64,000 nt of DNA from Parafrigoribacterium_A soli (GTDB lineage: Bacteria > Actinomycetota > Actinomycetes > Actinomycetales > Microbacteriaceae). Every line of letters begins with the position of its first letter. Position 1 is the first letter of the stretch. The stretch spans positions 620,001 through 684,000 of the forward strand of contig NZ_JBELNZ010000002.1 in assembly GCF_040227235.1 (NCBI RefSeq). The letters run 5' to 3'. The notes below the pieces were generated by a model that did not search any database, was not told the DNA's origin, and saw nothing but the letters and a program-made list of their open reading frames with translations. The position numbers and the translations under genes are program-made. Below are positions 8,063-16,908 of this stretch, piece after piece.

Positions 8063-9178
8063 ATGAGAGTCGCCGTTCCCCGGGAAATCAAGAACAACGA
8101 GTTCCGGGTGGCGATAACGCCGGCCGGTGTGCACGATCTCGTCGCCCACGGACACGAGGTGCTGATCGAAACCGGTGCGGGACTCGGATCCTCGATCCGG
8201 GACGAAGACTATGGTGCCGCCGGTGCGACGATCGGTGCGGATGCCGCGTCCACCTGGGCCGCGGCCGAACTGCTCCTGAAGGTGAAGGAGCCGATCGCGA
8301 GCGAGTACGGCTACTTCAGGGACGACCTGCTGCTGTTCACCTACCTACACCTGGCCGCGGAGCCCGAGCTCACCACCGAGCTACTGGCGAAGCACGTCAC
8401 CGCCATCGCCTACGAGACCGTGCAACTGCCGTCGAGGGCGCTGCCGCTGCTCGCCCCGATGAGCGAGGTCGCCGGGCGTCTGGCGCCCATCGTCGGCGCG
8501 AACGCGATGCTCAAGCCGAACGGCGGGCCGGGGCTTCTTGTTCCCGGCGTCCCGGGAACCCATCCCGCGAAGATCGTCGTGCTCGGTGGCGGGGTCGCCG
8601 GCACGAATGCCGTGTCGGTGGCCGTGGGCCTCGGTGCCCAGGTGACGGTGCTCGATACGAACATCCAGCGGCTGCGCGAACTGGATGCGCTCTACGCGGG
8701 GCGCGTGCAGACCATCGCCTCGAACGGATTCGAGATCGAACGGGCCTGCGTCGCGGCCGACCTCGTCATCGGCTCCGTGCTGGTGCCTGGCGCCAAGGCT
8801 CCCAAGCTCGTGAGCAACGAGCTCGTCTCCAGGATGAAGCCGGGCAGCGTGCTGGTCGACATCGCCGTGGACCAGGGCGGATGCTTCGAAGACTCCCACG
8901 CAACAACCCACGCCGACCCGACCTTCACCGTGCACGACTCGCTCTTCTACTGCGTCGCGAACATGCCGGGTGCTGTTCCGAACACCTCGACCTATGCGCT
9001 CACCAATGCGACGATGCCCTACGTGCGCGCGATCGCGAACCTCGGCTGGCGGGCGGCCCTGCGTGCCGATTCCGCGCTCGCCTCCGGCCTCAACGTGCAC
9101 GATGGCGCCGTGGTGAACGCCGCGGTCGCCACCGCGAACCGGCTGGATCACGTCGAGGTCGCCGCGGTTCTCGCCTAG
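8063..9178 (+). CDS. ald: Alanine dehydrogenase
   Basis: A 371-residue enzyme that reversibly deaminates L-alanine to pyruvate with NAD. The N-terminus MRVAVPREIKNNEFRVAITP is diagnostic of the family. Lys in LKVKEPI and His in TYLHLA are the expected catalytic residues. The NAD fold is VLGGGVAGTNAV followed by VTVLD. I chose the ATG at 8063 with GGAG upstream; the frame stays open to about 7898 but the family start fits 8063. Length matches the family (about 370). It may recycle alanine made by pyruvate-dependent aminotransferases nearby (inference). Confidence 0.95.
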   Translation: MRVAVPREIKNNEFRVAITPAGVHDLVAHGHEVLIETGAGLGSSIRDEDYGAAGATIGADAASTWAAAELLLKVKEPIASEYGYFRDDLLLFTYLHLAAEPELTTELLAKHVTAIAYETVQLPSRALPLLAPMSEVAGRLAPIVGANAMLKPNGGPGLLVPGVPGTHPAKIVVLGGGVAGTNAVSVAVGLGAQVTVLDTNIQRLRELDALYAGRVQTIASNGFEIERACVAADLVIGSVLVPGAKAPKLVSNELVSRMKPGSVLVDIAVDQGGCFEDSHATTHADPTFTVHDSLFYCVANMPGAVPNTSTYALTNATMPYVRAIANLGWRAALRADSALASGLNVHDGAVVNAAVATANRLDHVEVAAVLA

Positions 9179-9192
9179 CGTCTCACGGGCCG

Positions 9193-12100
9193 TCACGTCT
9201 GGGCCTCGGCCCATGGCGGCAGGGCGCGCTCCACCCTGCCGTCCGGAGTCAGCAGCCACACCGCGGCCGAACCGGCGGCGATCGGAGGCGGCAGCTCGCG
9301 CGAGCGGCTGAGGGCCCGAAAATCGGCGGTGCCGCATCCGTCGAAGAGGATCGGCATGGTCACGCGCAGCGTGCCGAAGAGGGTCCACTGCGACTGCCAG
9401 GTTTCGGGGTCGGCGAGCAGCAGCCTGCCCGGTGGTGGTGAGTCGAGCGACAGTGCCGTGAGATCGGTCGTCGACCTGCCCTGCACCGTCGTGAGCTGCC
9501 AGCCCGGCAACCCGCGGATGGCGGCGGGCGCGCTGTCCCCCGCCTCCGTTCCCAGCCTCCTCAGCAGTTCCGCCGGATGCGCTGTCACCACGACCAGGCC
9601 GCCCCATCCGCTCCAGTCGGGCTGCTCGTCGCTCGCAGCAGGCGGTTCCGCCGCGGACTCGTCCTCGTCGGGGAGAGCGAGCTGCACCCGATGTCCGCGC
9701 CAATAGCCGCCGCCCGGCTGCAGTCGCGCGTCGAACTCGCTCGCCTCGCCACCGGCGACCACGTGCTCCTGCTTATCGGGCAGCCGCAGCAGAAGTCTGG
9801 AGTCGCAGAGCGCCGCGATCGACTGCAGACTCGGGGAGAGGCGCCTCGCGGTGATCACGAGGTGAGTGCCCGCCCGGCCACCCTCCCTGAGCAGCGCCAC
9901 CACCACCTCCGAGAGTGCGTGGGCATACTCCTCGGAGAAGCTGCCGAGGAGCACGTCAAGGTCGTCGATGAGAAGCAGGGCGGGTGCTGCGTTCCCCGCG
10001 CGCACCGACCCGAGCCGCCCGGTGATGGCGTCCCAGGCCGCCTCCTGCTCCCGTGGGACGAGAACGCAACCGGCGGCGCGATCGGCGCGGAGCACATCCA
10101 ACAGTCCGCTCTTGCCGGAGTGGTGCCCACCGATGACCAGGAGGCTGCCCTGACGCCGCGGACTGTACCGCGCCACGTCGAGCCGCTGTTCCTGCGGGCG
10201 GTCGAGAAGTCCGAAGTCGATGCCGTCGCCGCCTCGAGAGCCGTGCCCCGGCAGGTCGTGCAGCCGAATTCTCGCGGGCAGTTCCTCGCACCAGGGTCTG
10301 CGCGGTGAGGCATTCGCATCCGCCCACCTGGCCGCGACACTCGCGCTGTCCTCCTCCTCAGCGAGCGCGATCTGCACGGGCTGCGGCTGATCTCCGGCCA
10401 GGCACAGCAGCGCTCGGCCGAGAGGAAGCCGGGGTAGCTCGGCGGCGGCGCCGGTTCCTATGACGGCGCTGCTGTCCGCGGCGCTCGTGACCCTCAGCGA
10501 GATCCTCAGGGTGCAATTGGCCAGGATGGCGTCTCGCACGACACCGGCCGGCCGCTGCGTGCAGAGGATCAGGTGCACTCCCAGCGATCTGCCCCGCGCC
10601 GCGATGTCGGCGAACAGTTCGTGCAGTTCGGGAAAGTCCTGCACCATGGCGGCGAATTCGTCGACGACGATCACGAGCCTGGGCAGCGGATGCTGCTGCG
10701 GGAGCTGCTCGATGGACCGCATCCCAGCATCCGCCATCGCCCGCTCGCGATACCGCAGTTCGGCGCGGAGGCTCGTGAGCGCGCGGTGAGCGGAGCGCTC
10801 GTCGAGGTCGGTGATGACGCCGACGCTGTGCGGCAGCCGCTGCACGGCGGTGAACGAGGAACCGCCTTTGAAGTCCACGAGCAGAAAGTTCACGGAGCTC
10901 GGAGGATGACTCGCGGCCATGGCGAGCACCCAGGCGATGAGAAGTTCGCTCTTGCCGCTGCCGGTCGTGCCACCGATGACGGCGTGCGGACCGTCGCGCA
11001 CGAGATCGAGAGTGAGCGCACCCGCGGCCGTCACGACCGGCGTGCAGGCCAGCGAGTCGCGACGAGAAGCGGCGGGGTCGTGCGCCGGGGCGGCCGAACG
11101 AGGGTAGAGCGTCGCGAAGGCGAGCACGTCCGGAAGGACCGCAGAGCCATCCCCCAGTCCCGCACTCTCGGCGGCACGAGCAAGCCGCGTCGCGAAGACG
11201 CGCGCCTGCTCGCGCGAGACGAATTCGGGCGCGACCGCCTCGTCGAGGAGACCAACGGGCCGCGGGCGAAGTCGTGCGAGCGATGCGACCGCGACCTCCA
11301 ACACCGTGCGACAGTCTCGCGGCAGGCCGTCCGCGGTCTCTGCCACGGCGACGATGGCGAACTCGCCAGGCAACGCCGCGGTGTGTTGCCCGCGCCGGCG
11401 GAAGAGCACGGTGCCGTCCTTCGCAGACTCGACGAGCGGATGCGGCAGCGCCGCTAGCCACGCCTCCTCGTCTCCCGCGGCCACGTCGAGCTCGACTCCC
11501 GCCGGTGACAGCTGGTTTGCCAGCTGAAGGATGATGCCCCGCGCCACCGCGGAAGCAAGCGCTGGCGCACCGCACACACCGATGCCGAGGCGGGCGTCCA
11601 CGACGACCGGCGCATCGTGCAGCACCGCCGCACTGCTGCGCAGCGCATCGAGTTGTGCCGCGAACTCGTCCGGCTCACCACTCGGGCTGGTCGCGACTTC
11701 CGCGCCCAGACTGCTGGCGATGCTGCCGGTTCCCACGACGACGGGCAGTTCTGAGTCGAGCGAACCACGCCAGCGCTCCGGATCGCGCACCGGAGCTCGC
11801 AGAAGGTGCTTCAGTGCGCGGTGCGTGCCGGCGAGCTCGCTGCGCTCCGCCTCGTGTTCGCGGGCGATCGTTTCCTCGCTCGCTGCCACATCCGCGGCAA
11901 AACGCTGGCGCTCTCGTGTGCGGCGGCGACGCCCCTGCAGTGCCGCGTCGCCGAGGCTTGCGACCGCCACGAGCGGCCCGAGCAGGGCGAACACGAGAAC
12001 GTAGGCCGAATGGGTGACCGCCCACAGCACCACCGAACCGAGCACGGGTGCGAGTGTCGCGACGAGCGGGAATCCCCTGCGCTCGGGCGGTTGCGGCGGA

Positions 12101-12243
12101 CGTGGCAGCGAGAGCGGCACCGAACCTCGCGGAACGATCGGCACGCGCGGCTCTGACGCTGCGGGCCCTCCGGAAACCTGACGTGATGTGATGTACGGGG
12201 CCACGCGCCCAGCCAAGCAGGTGGGCGTGCTCGCCCGGAGCAA
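9193..12243 (-). CDS. EccC/EssC-like FtsK/SpoIIIE ATPase
   Basis: A protein of about 1016 residues. After a proline-rich N-terminus there are two hydrophobic helices (about 58-98) and a basic stretch. A complete FtsK/SpoIIIE ATPase follows, with Walker A GGTTGSGKS at about 424-432 and Walker B RLVIVVDEFA at about 521-530. A second, divergent ATPase module has GGHHSGKSG at about 704-712 and ALLLIDDLD at about 754-762. This layout is that of type VII secretion motors (EccC/EssC), not of FtsK, which has four TM helices and a gamma domain. It is the last gene of the FHA-kinase-phosphatase operon. The start is uncertain: TTG at 12243 or GTG at 12204. No WXG100 gene is seen beside it. Confidence 0.8.
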   Translation of the reverse strand: MLRASTPTCLAGRVAPYITSRQVSGGPAASEPRVPIVPRGSVPLSLPRPPQPPERRGFPLVATLAPVLGSVVLWAVTHSAYVLVFALLGPLVAVASLGDAALQGRRRRTRERQRFAADVAASEETIAREHEAERSELAGTHRALKHLLRAPVRDPERWRGSLDSELPVVVGTGSIASSLGAEVATSPSGEPDEFAAQLDALRSSAAVLHDAPVVVDARLGIGVCGAPALASAVARGIILQLANQLSPAGVELDVAAGDEEAWLAALPHPLVESAKDGTVLFRRRGQHTAALPGEFAIVAVAETADGLPRDCRTVLEVAVASLARLRPRPVGLLDEAVAPEFVSREQARVFATRLARAAESAGLGDGSAVLPDVLAFATLYPRSAAPAHDPAASRRDSLACTPVVTAAGALTLDLVRDGPHAVIGGTTGSGKSELLIAWVLAMAASHPPSSVNFLLVDFKGGSSFTAVQRLPHSVGVITDLDERSAHRALTSLRAELRYRERAMADAGMRSIEQLPQQHPLPRLVIVVDEFAAMVQDFPELHELFADIAARGRSLGVHLILCTQRPAGVVRDAILANCTLRISLRVTSAADSSAVIGTGAAAELPRLPLGRALLCLAGDQPQPVQIALAEEEDSASVAARWADANASPRRPWCEELPARIRLHDLPGHGSRGGDGIDFGLLDRPQEQRLDVARYSPRRQGSLLVIGGHHSGKSGLLDVLRADRAAGCVLVPREQEAAWDAITGRLGSVRAGNAAPALLLIDDLDVLLGSFSEEYAHALSEVVVALLREGGRAGTHLVITARRLSPSLQSIAALCDSRLLLRLPDKQEHVVAGGEASEFDARLQPGGGYWRGHRVQLALPDEDESAAEPPAASDEQPDWSGWGGLVVVTAHPAELLRRLGTEAGDSAPAAIRGLPGWQLTTVQGRSTTDLTALSLDSPPPGRLLLADPETWQSQWTLFGTLRVTMPILFDGCGTADFRALSRSRELPPPIAAGSAAVWLLTPDGRVERALPPWAEAQT

Positions 12244-12311
12244 CAGAGCCCCGGCGCTGCACTACCTCAGCATGGGATGACCGGTTGAGGAGAGGTCGCT
12301 CCCGGGACGGG

Positions 12312-13163
12312 TCAGCTGACGATGAAGAACTGCTCGCCCATCTCGACGCGCGTGCCCCGCACGACCCGGTAGCGCCGGTCGGGCTGGCAGCGCACGGGAT
12401 CGCCCTCCGGCTCGCGCACGATCGAGCCGTTGCCGGAGAAGCGGTCCTTGACCCAGAACGCGCCGGCCTCCTGCCCGAACTCGAGATGTGTCTTCGACAC
12501 CGACCTGCTCGGATCGAGCACCCTGACGATGTGGTCGAAATATTCCGCCGGTTCCGGCTGTGGGTTGCGTCCCACGAGGCCTGTGCCGTAGACCGTAAAA
12601 CTTTCGCCCGTGCTGAACTGCAGCACGAACCGTGCGCCCGTTCGGCGATGGCTCACGATGCGAGTGGCCTCGATGTCATCCATCTGGTCGATCTGCTCGT
12701 CGAGGCCCCACTGCGCCTCGGGCTCTCTCGGGGTCTCTCGCGCGAGGGACGCCGCGGCCGACAGGGCATCGCGTTCGAGTTGCGCGGCCTGGATGATGGC
12801 GGTGTCGCGGGGACGACTGAAGTGGCGGCTCGCCGAGCGGGTGACGTAGCCGCATTCCCCGCAGAAGATGTCGTCGCTGCCGAGTTCCGCACCGCACTGC
12901 TCGCAGGTCGTCACGAGGTCGACCAGTTCCGGCTTGGCGGCCTCCGCGCGAGCCTCGGTCGCGGGTTCCGGATGCGGTGCGCCTGCACCAACGCCGGCAT
13001 CGCTCACGGCCGCCGGCGAGCCGCCGGGGGCGGTGGCCCTGCGATGTCCGTTACCGCGAGCATGGGCGGCCTTCGCGGCGGGTTCCGCGGCGACGGCACG
13101 GCCGCATTCTCCGCAGAACATGGCGCCAGCGGGAAGTTCCGCGTCGCAGTACGAGCAGTTCAC
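12312..13163 (-). CDS. Double zinc-ribbon protein with C-terminal FHA domain
   Basis: A 283-residue soluble protein. Two zinc ribbons are visible: CSYC...CGEC at the N-terminus (residues 3-21) and CEQC...CGEC at about 87-104, joined by an Ala/Pro-rich linker. The C-terminal about 100 residues form an FHA domain with GRNPQ, the phosphothreonine-binding pattern SVSKTHLEF and NGS. Before the FHA lies DDIEATRIV, an acidic-Thr-hydrophobic stretch that could be a phosphosite. It probably reads phosphothreonine made by the operon's kinase. It starts 11 bp after the transglutaminase-fold gene and ends 68 bp before the FtsK-like gene. Confidence 0.85.
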   Translation of the reverse strand: MNCSYCDAELPAGAMFCGECGRAVAAEPAAKAAHARGNGHRRATAPGGSPAAVSDAGVGAGAPHPEPATEARAEAAKPELVDLVTTCEQCGAELGSDDIFCGECGYVTRSASRHFSRPRDTAIIQAAQLERDALSAAASLARETPREPEAQWGLDEQIDQMDDIEATRIVSHRRTGARFVLQFSTGESFTVYGTGLVGRNPQPEPAEYFDHIVRVLDPSRSVSKTHLEFGQEAGAFWVKDRFSGNGSIVREPEGDPVRCQPDRRYRVVRGTRVEMGEQFFIVS

Positions 13164-13174
13164 CGGGGCACCCT

Positions 13175-15493
13175 CTATCGCTTGAACAGGTTCTTCACAC
13201 TATAACCACCGAGCGATCGCACGGAGATCAGGGCCTTGATGCGCTCCCAGCGGGTAAGGCCATCATCCAGCGAGGAGCGCAGCTCGCGAACGGAGCGCCA
13301 CAGCTGATCCGCTTCGTCGTCGCTCGGATCGTTGGGCGAGAACACGGCTCGGTCTGCAATGGAGGCGAGCACGAGGGGCTGCATACCGCCCACCACGCCA
13401 GCAATCTCGGTTCGCGTGGATGAGGCGGGCGCAACGAAGCCGTGGTCGATCACGGCGTCCTCGAACTCCTGCCATCCGCCGCTGATGCGATCGACCGTGA
13501 GCGGCGCGCGTCGCCGCAGCACCCTGCGGCGATACTTTGCGGCGATGACGGCGAGGAACGGCGAGAGTGCAATGGCGATAGCCAGGAGTACCCACCCTGT
13601 GATGCGCAGCACCGCGAAGATGATTGCGAGCAGTGCGTCAGCGTCGGCGGGGTTGTCCTGCGTGCTGTCGGGCGGTGTCTGAGTCTCGTGCTTGTGCGGC
13701 TGCTCCGGCGGCGGTTGCACGGGAGACTGCGGTCTCGCGATCTGCTTCGGATCCTTCGGCTGTTCCTTGGGTATCTCGCGCACGGGAGGGTTCGGGTCGA
13801 TGGTGACCCAGCCGTACTGCGCGGTGTCCACCTCGATCCAGGCCGAGACATCCTTGCCCCGGATGACGGTGGAACCGTCCACCGAGACGGTCGCGGGCGC
13901 GAATCCGAAGACGACACGCGCCGGGAAGCCGAGTTGCCTCGCCATGAGCGCCGCGGTCACCGCGTACTGCTCCTGGTCGCCGATCATGCGCGGCTCGGTC
14001 AGCAACTGTGTGATGCGGTCGGCGGCGTGACCGGAGCGGCTGAGCGGCTCGTTCGGCGCGACACCATGGCTGATGTAGCCGTTCTTCTTCAGCCCGGCGA
14101 GCATCGCGACGAGTTTCGGTCCCTCGCCCGTCGTCCCGCCCACGTAGCCGTTCAGAACGGTCAGCAGGCTGTCGGGCACGACCTCGACGTCGGGCACGCG
14201 CGCCGTGCCGGGTTTCAGCGAAGCCAGCTGCGCCGCGCTCGGCTGCACGGGCTGCACGGCCGTGAGCCTGTAGCTGTCACCCTTGGTGAGCGGACGAACG
14301 ACCGCGGCGGTTCCGCTGTTGTCGTTGTAGTAGAAGGAATCGCGCAGCGTCGTCGCTCTGCTGCCGCGGAAGTCGATGCTCTCGAGCTTGCCGATCGTGG
14401 GCACCCACACTCCGGAGTAGTCGCCGACGCTGACGGTCAGCGTGAGCTGACGGCCGCGCACCGCGGACTGGTCGAACGTGTACGGCACTCGCGTGAACGA
14501 GCCGGATGCGGCATCCGGCTGACCGCTGCCCACCGAATACACGACGCCGTTGTAGCTGTCGAGCGTGGCGATGCGGAGGTGGGAACCCGCGGGCAGTCCC
14601 GTGACGACCAGCATCGTGTCACCCGCTCGCGGCGATTTCTCATAGCTCCGGAAGCCGCTGAGCGGGCTGGGGTGGTCGAGCGGATCGAAGGGTTGCACGA
14701 TCGCGGAACGCACGACCTCGCGCGGCCCGGTCGGCGGCGCGAGCACGGAGGCCGCAATTCCGGACGCGGCGGCGATGGCGAGGATGATGCCGGCGCTCAG
14801 GAGGGCGCGGAACCCCGAGAATCCGTGCAGCTGTGGAAGTGTGGCCGGGGTGCCGTCGCCGGCGGTTCCCACGCGCGCGAGGAGTCTGATCGCCTCACGT
14901 CTGCGATGCCAGCGACGCCAGGCGAGCCAGACGAGGAGCGTCGCAAGTAGACCGAGTGAGACCTGCAGCGGCCAGGTCGCGCGCTCCGGGCCGAAGGCGA
15001 GGGCGGTGATGAACAGAACGGCGGGGGCGAGCGCGCCGAGGTCGCCGCGTCTGGACCGCAGCGCGAGCGAGAGTCCGACCACCACCGTGACGAGCACGAG
15101 CAGGAAGGTGGGGACGAGCAGCGCCTGGTAGCTGCCCACCGGAAGGGTGATGGTCAACAGCTGCTTCCAACCGAGTGCCGCACCACTCAGCAGAGCGAGG
15201 ATCCCATCGATCGAGGGAAGCACGGTGTAGAGCGCACGATCGGGCACGGCGAGCGGCACACCGAGGAGGAGGTACAGGCCAAAAGTCGCCAGCAGCATGA
15301 CGTAACTGCGCCACCGGTACAGGGCACCGAGGATCGCCAGTGCCGATGCCGCGACCGTGGTGATCGCCACGAGCACGATGATCGCCTGGCTGCGGTAGAT
15401 CGGCCATAGTGCGACCGAGGCCACGGCGGTCGCCAACCACATCATCGCGGTGTTGACCACGATGAAGCTCGCGCGCGGAGTGTGAGTCGTCAC
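13175..15493 (-). CDS. Transglutaminase-fold membrane protein lacking catalytic Cys and His
   Basis: A 772-residue protein of the TgpA type: a bundle of N-terminal TM helices (to about residue 190), one more helix near 235-255, a large external region, a transglutaminase-like core, a proline-rich linker, one TM helix (about 620-645) and a cytoplasmic tail. In the core, where active enzymes have G-x-C-E-Q, this reads GDQEQYA (505-511), and where they have HAW it reads SAW (His replaced by Ser550). The Asp in TIDPNP (about 566) remains. It should therefore be catalytically inactive. GTG at 15493 overlaps the DUF58 stop as GTGA; a longer frame start at 15682 lies inside that gene. Confidence 0.85.
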   Translation of the reverse strand: MTTHTPRASFIVVNTAMMWLATAVASVALWPIYRSQAIIVLVAITTVAASALAILGALYRWRSYVMLLATFGLYLLLGVPLAVPDRALYTVLPSIDGILALLSGAALGWKQLLTITLPVGSYQALLVPTFLLVLVTVVVGLSLALRSRRGDLGALAPAVLFITALAFGPERATWPLQVSLGLLATLLVWLAWRRWHRRREAIRLLARVGTAGDGTPATLPQLHGFSGFRALLSAGIILAIAAASGIAASVLAPPTGPREVVRSAIVQPFDPLDHPSPLSGFRSYEKSPRAGDTMLVVTGLPAGSHLRIATLDSYNGVVYSVGSGQPDAASGSFTRVPYTFDQSAVRGRQLTLTVSVGDYSGVWVPTIGKLESIDFRGSRATTLRDSFYYNDNSGTAAVVRPLTKGDSYRLTAVQPVQPSAAQLASLKPGTARVPDVEVVPDSLLTVLNGYVGGTTGEGPKLVAMLAGLKKNGYISHGVAPNEPLSRSGHAADRITQLLTEPRMIGDQEQYAVTAALMARQLGFPARVVFGFAPATVSVDGSTVIRGKDVSAWIEVDTAQYGWVTIDPNPPVREIPKEQPKDPKQIARPQSPVQPPPEQPHKHETQTPPDSTQDNPADADALLAIIFAVLRITGWVLLAIAIALSPFLAVIAAKYRRRVLRRRAPLTVDRISGGWQEFEDAVIDHGFVAPASSTRTEIAGVVGGMQPLVLASIADRAVFSPNDPSDDEADQLWRSVRELRSSLDDGLTRWERIKALISVRSLGGYSVKNLFKR

Positions 15494-16908
15494 GCGGCGG
15501 CCGATCGTGCGAGGGACTTGCGCAGGTCTTCGAGAAAGCCGATGGTGAGCACGCTGAGTCCCGCGACACGGCGAAGTCCAGGTACCGTCTCGGGGTCGCA
15601 GACGATCGCGACCACCTCGACGCCGATCGGGAAGCGGGTGGACGCCGCCCTCAGCTGCGCCGGCGTGGGCGTCGAGCCGCACACCAGGAACGCGACCGAA
15701 ATCCCGCTGACCTGCTCGGATGTCACCCTCGCCACGTCGAGGATCGCGAGCGCCGAGTCTGCCTTCTCCACCACCGCGAGATCGTCGAGCAGCCTGGACG
15801 CCGTAACGGTGCTGAGGTTACGCACCGCGAACACCTTGCGCTTGGCGAATTCCGGCGTGCGTTCGCTCGCGACGACGGAGACGGTGCGGGCGTCGCGAAT
15901 GGCGCGCGTGCCGAGCGATCCGGCCACGCTCACCGCCATCTCGAACTCGTCGTCATGTGCATAGTCGGCGCTCGCGAGGCTCAGCGCGATCACGAGGTGG
16001 CTGCGCCTGGTTTCTTCGAACTGCCGCACCATGTACGTGCCGGTCTTGGCCGTGCTCTTCCAGTGGATGTTGCGCCGTTCGTCGCCCGGAAGGTACTCGC
16101 GCAGTGCATGGAACGAGACGTCACTGTTGCTGAGGTCGCGGGTGGGAGAACCCTCGAGGTCCCGGATGAACCCCGTGCTGGTGCTCGGGATCGCGATGGT
16201 TCTCGGATGCACGAACAGCTCGGTCGAGTCCGTCCAGAACAGTTCCCTGCGCACGAGACCGATGGGATCCGCGCGCACCGTGCGCACGGGACCGACCGAG
16301 AGCACGCCGCGGCGCGTCGTGGGGATGGCGAAGGTGTGGGTCGCGACCGCTCCTCGCGCGAGGCCCGGGAGGGCGAGTTCGGCGAGCCCGTCTCCCACGG
16401 GAATTTCGACCTTGAGCCCGGGCAGGCGTCGCCTGGTGGGGTTCGTCAGGGTGACCACGCCGGTCGCCTCCTCCCCCACGACAACGCGGCGATGCGGGAC
16501 GCCGAGCTGCACGACGAAGACCGTGCGCCCGATCAGGTAGATCGCGGCCACGATCACCAGCACGAGCCCGGCCCAGGCGATGGCAACGAGCTCGAGCCAG
16601 GACAGCAGGTAGCCGAAGAAGAACGCGACGGGCACGAAAAGCGTGAAGGACCATCCGAGCGGTGTGACGACCGCCGAGGCCCGGGTCCACCCGACCGCGA
16701 TGGCGCCACGGATGCCTTTGGTCGCCCGCACGAACGCGATCACCAGGTCTGCGAGGAACCCCGTGCGGTTTCCGACGATCTTCGTCCTGGCGTTCGTCAG
16801 CCCCTCTGTCGAGGTGTCGTGGACGGAATCGAAGCGCGCGGACCTCGTTGACGTGACGCCGCGCACAGACCGTGTCGTGGTCCGCGACGAGTCGGTCCTG
16901 GTGTTCAC
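15490..16908 (-). CDS. DUF58 family membrane protein
   Basis: A 472-residue protein. A polar N-terminus of about 85 residues precedes two TM helices, an external or cytosolic beta-rich segment, and the conserved DUF58 signature DVSFHALREYLPGDERRNIHWKS (its core at about 275-300), followed by a von Willebrand A-like fold. DUF58 genes almost always accompany MoxR ATPases and transglutaminase-fold proteins, as here. Starts GTG in a GTGA overlap with the MoxR gene, and its stop overlaps the next gene the same way, so the three are translationally coupled. Molecular role unknown; an assembly or chaperone partner of MoxR is likely. Confidence 0.88.
   Translation of the reverse strand: MNTRTDSSRTTTRSVRGVTSTRSARFDSVHDTSTEGLTNARTKIVGNRTGFLADLVIAFVRATKGIRGAIAVGWTRASAVVTPLGWSFTLFVPVAFFFGYLLSWLELVAIAWAGLVLVIVAAIYLIGRTVFVVQLGVPHRRVVVGEEATGVVTLTNPTRRRLPGLKVEIPVGDGLAELALPGLARGAVATHTFAIPTTRRGVLSVGPVRTVRADPIGLVRRELFWTDSTELFVHPRTIAIPSTSTGFIRDLEGSPTRDLSNSDVSFHALREYLPGDERRNIHWKSTAKTGTYMVRQFEETRRSHLVIALSLASADYAHDDEFEMAVSVAGSLGTRAIRDARTVSVVASERTPEFAKRKVFAVRNLSTVTASRLLDDLAVVEKADSALAILDVARVTSEQVSGISVAFLVCGSTPTPAQLRAASTRFPIGVEVVAIVCDPETVPGLRRVAGLSVLTIGFLEDLRKSLARSAAA

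Noticed and set aside
9193..12243. Chromosome-segregation FtsK
   Set aside because: Only two TM helices, two ATPase modules and no C-terminal gamma winged helix; the context is a signalling/surface operon.
13175..15682. Longer start for the transglutaminase-fold protein at 15682
   Set aside because: The extra 63 residues overlap the DUF58 gene and are Arg-rich shadow sequence; the GTGA overlap start at 15493 leads directly into the first TM helix.
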